Below, one piece after another: positions 59,388 through 64,000 of a DNA stretch of 64,000 nt; the first letter of the stretch is position 1, and every line of letters starts with the position of its first letter. This stretch comes from Epichloe hybrida (Eukaryota; Ascomycota; Sordariomycetes; Hypocreales; Clavicipitaceae). The DNA is taken from positions 1 to 64,000 of the forward strand of contig JAFEKR010000009.1 of the NCBI GenBank assembly GCA_019022495.1, given 5' to 3'. Under the pieces are notes generated by a model that did not search any database, was not told the origin of the DNA, and saw nothing but the letters and a program-made list of their open reading frames with translations. The translations under genes and the position numbers were made by a program.

Positions 59388-60680
59388 TCAAATGAGTAAC
59401 TCGGCCAGTCGATTGGCTGCATGTCCGTCAGCCCACGTGGCTGTCTTGCCATTCCTGCCATAGTTCTCCATCTTGTACGTCACGAAGGACTCCATCGCCT
59501 TCCTCTGGGCTTCCGAAAGAAGCCCCAGCCTGGCTTGGTAGTCCTGATTCTCGTTTGGCCCGAAGTATCTCTCATCCAGGAACTTCCACCAGATATAATC
59601 AAACGACCAGCTCTTCCTACCTGCATAGTTGAGCATCCAAGTCCGCCTTTCCCAGCTCTCCCGCATACGCTCCGAGAGCGACTGTCTGGAGTTTCCGGCA
59701 ACAGGCTGTGGCATGCCATTGGCCATTCTGGCGAGGTTTGCGGTTGTCATTTTCATCTCCTCGGCTTCTAAAACGCGTAGAAAGGTCCGAAAACGAGGCT
59801 CGTAGGCTTCCATCCATGCCCGGTACCCGCCGGTCCAATACTCAGGTTCTTCCAGGAGCAGCCACCAAGGGGGGTCGAAGGCGAACTGCGCCGGGGCAGC
59901 ATACGCGAACTCCCAGTCTACAACGCCGACGACACGTAGATCTTTGTCAAGAAGAACATTCGCTGGCCGAAAGTCTTCAGAGAATAAACGGAAACCTGCG
60001 TCAGATTAAAAGAGGTCTGGCATGAGGCGTTTCCCGATGGCGAGGTTCCGGAATAACTGGCGAGCTGTATACTTGTCGCGGGCGTCCTCCTCGTCTTCTA
60101 CAGCATCGTTGTGCTGGAAGGCCAGTTGCGCCATGTGCATATCAGCGAGAGCAATATACCACTCGTCCGCGGAGTCGTAGGTTTGCGATGGTAAGATTCT
60201 TGGTGGCATATTGGTATGCACGACCAAGTCATTCATATTTTGGATCAAAGGGCGTCCCTTGATAGAAATAGAATCGTCGCCTTCGTTTTCAACAAGTGAA
60301 CCGATTCGTGGAAACTCCAGGGCAGATAGTTGTAGTAGAATATTGGCCATTTGGGCGTATAAAAACTCTAGCTTGTCCTCGCCAATTTCTGGGTCTAGGA
60401 CTGGGCGTTCAGAAACTGCACGTTCTGGATCAAGAAGCGCTCTAGACATATTCTGGTGGTGTTGGATATAGTCCATAATGATAAACGGGCCGAGGCCTGT
60501 GGGATTTTCTGCTCCAGTCCCGTAATGATAGACGTGTGGTACCGGAATGGCGGTATGGGCAGCAATATATCGCATGGTGGCCACGCGAATTAGCTTGATC
60601 CACTCGTCGGCCGCCTCGTCGAGTTCTTGCCAAACGACGTCGTCTTTATCCATGCAAAGAAACCTCGGCTTCGAAGGCAT
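59388..60680 (-). pseudogene. Aminoglycoside phosphotransferase (APH)-family gene, interrupted
   Basis: One frame runs from 60680 to 59388, broken by a TAA at 60006-60008 between LMPDLF and SDAGFRLF. Before the stop are VATMRYIAAHTAIPVPHVYHYGTG and GPFIIMDYI; after it SEDFRPANVLLD and VVGVVDWEFAYAAPAQFAFDPPWWLL, the kinase-like catalytic and metal-binding loops. The catalytic-loop position usually held by His/Asp reads SED. The N-lobe expected before VATMRYI is missing, and the frame starts only about 100 bp from the AT-rich block. Fungal APH-family proteins are common; their substrates are mostly unknown. The TAA could come from CAA by RIP-type C-to-T change. Confidence 0.8.
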
Positions 60681-60782
60681 TGTGGGCAGTCATCTATTTT
60701 CAGGTATGGTGCGATTGATATATTGCCAGTATTAGAGACTTTCGGGCTAGTCTTTCTGTCAGGTAGGGGTGCAAAAAGATAA

Positions 60783-63700
60783 TGAAAAACGTTCAATTTA
60801 GTTAATCAGAGGTGCAGATAGCACCTAACTTTTATACCTAAAAGGTACATAGTGCGCTATAGTAATAACTAGTCTATAAAGGTACTTCTAATATATTATA
60901 TTTACTATTATCTTAGAGACTATTTTATCCTAGTTAATATATACTACCCTTATATATTCTAAGCTTTAAGGGTGCTTTTCTTAATATATCTCCCTTCGCT
61001 AAGATATTTATTAAAGCTAAAGTTTATAAGTATAGAAAAAGATTATAATAAATTCCTAGTGTTATAATTATATAGGAATCTCTTATAAGCTAATTTAGTA
61101 ATAGAATTCATTATATATTTACCTTAATAAAGGCTTTATAAAGCTATTAGTAAGTATTTTAAAGGTTTTTAACTAATTTACCTTAATATTACCTAGAGTA
61201 TATGACTTATAAATCTATATTTAATTTATATTAAGATACTTAAGGCTAGTTTAAAGTCTTTTTTCCTTATATTTTTGTGAGAACAATGGTAGCTAGGCAA
61301 GAGGTATAGGGGCTCTAGTATATTAACTAAAGCTTGCTAAGTCTAAGTGTATTATATATGTAAGTCACTGTCTTATAGCTAGTGGCTTACTAGTGTTACG
61401 TAAACCTAGCCCTAGGGCCTTACTAGCCTATAGGGTATACTAGTATACTTATTATTATAAGTAAGGCCTTATAATTACCCCTATACTTATAGCTAGGCTT
61501 TTAAATAGCTTTTACTAAGTACCCTATAGCTATTTACTAAGTATTAGCTAAATTAAAATAATAATAAATAATAGATAGCACTTATATATAAATTTATCTA
61601 TAACTCCTTATTATATTATAAACTTTTTTCTTTAGTAAATATAGTTAACTTTAATTAACTTTATTTATACTTTATTTACCTTAACTCTTTAACTCTAAAT
61701 TTATATTCTTTTATTATAAAGCTAAATATAATTTACTTTTATATTTCCTTATATATATACTATCTTTAAACTAAGTACTTAGACTTTAAGAAGTACTTAG
61801 TAATTAAAATCCTTTTACTAGTAATTATATATAGTTTCCCTTATTCTTTAGTTAGTATAATAACTAAAGAAAAATAATTAAAATATTATATTTAGTGTAA
61901 TAAATATAGTAATATATATTAGATAGTAAGTTACTTAGTATTTTATTATTTTATAGCTATAAATTACTAACTTTTTTATACTAGGTTATACTAACTTTAG
62001 CTAGTAATTTCTAGGACTTTTTAGTTATTTATAAATAAGTTTAAGCCCTTATAAACACTACTATTATTACTAATAAGAAAAGTATTCCTATATTTTTAGA
62101 TATAACTTACTATAGCTTTACTATATATCAAACTTAGTAATAGGTTTTAACTATACTAATACTATATACTATATTACCTTTAAGCTAACTAGTGCTATAA
62201 AGGTATATTAAGTATATTAAGTTACTTACTTATTACTTATTTTTTACTAACTTTTTTATATAAGTTACCTTTATTTTATACTAGAACTATTTAGTTTTAT
62301 AGTAATAACTATAAGTTACCTTAGTAACTATAGCTTCTTTTCTCTCTTTTTTAGTTTATATATAGCTTTTCTTTATTCTTTTACTTAGTCTTTACTAACT
62401 TTTCTATAGAAAAACCCTAAGAATATTATATTTATTTAGGAGGTAAAAATAGTCCTTTAGCTCTAGCTCTCTAACCCTAGGTATATAGCTTAAGTTATAG
62501 TAATTTACTACTTTTACTATACTATAAAGAAAGTAATTTAAGGTAATAAAAACTAGGTAAAGTATAGCTTTAATAGCTAAACTATAGTCTCCTATATAGG
62601 GGCTATAATAAAGGGTTTTCTTATTATTTTACTTATACTCTAAGCGTATTTTCCTTTATTATTTAGTAATATAACCTAGGCCTTTAAGTAATAGTTTTTA
62701 TAGTAACTAATAAGGTTAGGCCTTTTCTATAGTATATTTATATTTCTTTATTAGTGCTTTAATCCTATATTATTACCTTTCTTACTAAATTTACTTTAGT
62801 AAAATACTTAAATTATATATTAAGTGCTTTTTATATCTTTTACTAAAACTTATTAGTTATATTTACTTAGCTAACCCTTTTATTTTACTAGGTATTTATT
62901 ACCTTTATAGGTTTTCTTATAGTTTTTAATTTTCTTAACTTTAAATTTATTTTCTTTATTCTTAAGATCTAGTATTAGTATTTTCTTATCCCTAGTGTTT
63001 TTATAGTAATTCTATAGCTTTAGTAAGCTAATATAAAATATATTATATAATTAGCTATATTTCTTAGGTAATATAAGTTAGTAAGCTTATTTCTCTATAG
63101 TATTAAGTACTTAAAATAATCTAATAAATCTAGGGGTTAGCTTTTATTTTACCTCTTTAAGTTTAATATTCTTTACTAATAAAAGTACTAGATTACCCCT
63201 TTTTAGTATTAGTAACTAGTAGTATTAATTATAGTACTTTACTTAGGTTTTAGTAGCTTTACCTAGTTTTACTTTAACTATTCCCTAACTTTATATAGTT
63301 TTATAATATATATATAGGTATTTAATATCTCTCTTTTTTAGGTCTTATCCCTAAAAGCTAGGTAAAACTCTAGTAAGTATTTTATAAGGGTATAGTTTAA
63401 AGAGTAACCTATAGTTTTATTTACTATATTATTATAAATAAACTAGGCTATTAGAAGTAGCTTAGGCTATATTTATTAGTTTTTAGTAATAAAATATTAA
63501 AGGGAATGTTTAAGTACCTAGTTTATTCTCTTTATTTACCTATTAGTTTAGGGGTAAAATACTATAAAAAGCCTATATTTTATATATAATAAGTAATATA
63601 AGTCTAACTAAAATTAACTTATAAAGACTAATTCTTTATTAAATATAATGCCTTTTAGGGCTTTAAATTATAGCTTAATCTCTTTATAAAATACCTTTAC

Positions 63701-64000
63701 TAGTTTAGCTATATTAATTATAGTAATTATAAGTAAGAAAATAAAGTACTTAGTAAATTAGTTTATAATTACTAGGATTATACTAGTTTCTTATTTACTT
63801 ACTTAGGTAATAGGTAATCCTATAATAAAATCTATTAAGATTTTTACTTATAATTACTATAGTATTAGTAAGGATTTAAGGCTTTTATATAAGTAATGCT
63901 TTTTAGCTACTATTTACTAGTAAACCCTATAGCTTATAATATAGTTAAATACTAACTTACTTATACCTAGTTACTAGAAGTAATACTTTAATAGCTTAAG
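60783..64000. repeat. RIP-degraded AT-rich repeat block
   Basis: From about 60,783 to the window end the base composition collapses to very high A+T, with TA-rich runs and very few CA or TG dinucleotides, the footprint of RIP (CpA to TpA). No intact gene remains; stops fill every frame. The edge is sharp. A perfect 6-bp inverted repeat AGGTGC/GCACCT with a 5-base loop lies at 60810-60826, close to it. A less affected stretch at about 61,280-61,460 contains TGTTACGTAAACCTAGCCC, which resembles the TG-starting ends of fungal LTRs, but I see no second copy. Part of the block is a Gypsy element (next entry). Confidence 0.9.
63430..63860 (-). mobile_element. RIP-mutated Ty3/Gypsy integrase remnant
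   Basis: The minus strand read through stops still shows the integrase core and flanks in order: IGLP, then SIILVI, FTKY, LVKVF, a segment like FNKELVFIS with stop-Phe-stop in place of Gln-Phe-Trp, LDLYYLLYIKYRLF, FYP-stop-TN in place of YPQTD/N, KRIN-stop-VLK, and finally an IAEF-YNN-like end. Each stop falls where the family has Gln or Trp, as RIP predicts (CAA to TAA, TGG to TAG). The element continues beyond the window end. The rest of pol, gag and the LTRs are not identified. Confidence 0.75.

Overview
The window is nuclear DNA of a filamentous ascomycete, most likely a hypocrealean Sordariomycete. Genes are dense on both strands and carry short introns with GTRNGT donors and YAG acceptors. 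The housekeeping set is fungal (Nup133, eIF2-beta, AFG1-type ATPase, AP-3 mu, Rrp4, Alg13, Aip1, mS35, a Mim2-like protein). A cutinase, a UstYa/DUF3328 protein and a GigA-type secreted peptide precursor are also present. The last 3.2 kb is an extremely AT-rich block with scarce CpA/TpG, as left by repeat-induced point mutation (RIP). The genus cannot be fixed from this sequence; the GigA-type precursor points towards Clavicipitaceae and relatives.

Layout: 0-9 kb is sparse. It holds a small conserved fungal protein, a PNGase A-type secreted amidase with a tandem in-frame internal duplication of about 131 residues, and a duplicated non-coding segment ending at the 3' remnant of a MARVEL-domain membrane-protein gene. 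9.7-36 kb is a packed housekeeping block: Mim2-like, eIF2-beta, Nup133, AFG1-like ATPase, TRAPPC2L/Tca17-like, mitochondrial malonyl-CoA:ACP transacylase (with a frameshift), AP-3 mu, a DMAC1/DUF4536-like protein, Rrp4, fatty aldehyde dehydrogenase, mS35, Alg13 and Aip1. 36-50 kb holds a cutinase, an F-box protein and a giant gene of about 3,117 codons (DUF3638/DUF3645 type) split by one in-frame TAA. 50-52 kb holds a SET-domain gene with a shift at a poly-G run.

The most interesting part is 52.1-58.2 kb. A kexin-like protease, a 77-residue secreted precursor with two 27-residue repeats, each containing a Lys-Arg kexin site and a near-identical (I/P)NFKMPYKG core, and a UstYa-type (HxxHC) oxidase lie side by side. 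Together they look like a complete minimal pathway for a ribosomally made, kexin-released, probably cyclised peptide of the epichloecyclin/dikaritin type. The intergenic DNA between the precursor and the oxidase is itself duplicated.

The right end holds a DUF4385 gene, a broken aminoglycoside-phosphotransferase-family (APH) gene, and RIP-degraded repeat DNA from about 60.78 kb. In that block a minus-strand Ty3/Gypsy integrase core can still be read by eye.

Several gene breaks (one TAA each in the DUF3638 and APH genes, single-base shifts in the transacylase and SET genes) recur in the window. They may be real decay, RIP leakage or assembly error; the sequence alone does not decide. Exon boundaries were worked out by eye from splice motifs, reading-frame closure and family resemblance. 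No similarity search was run.
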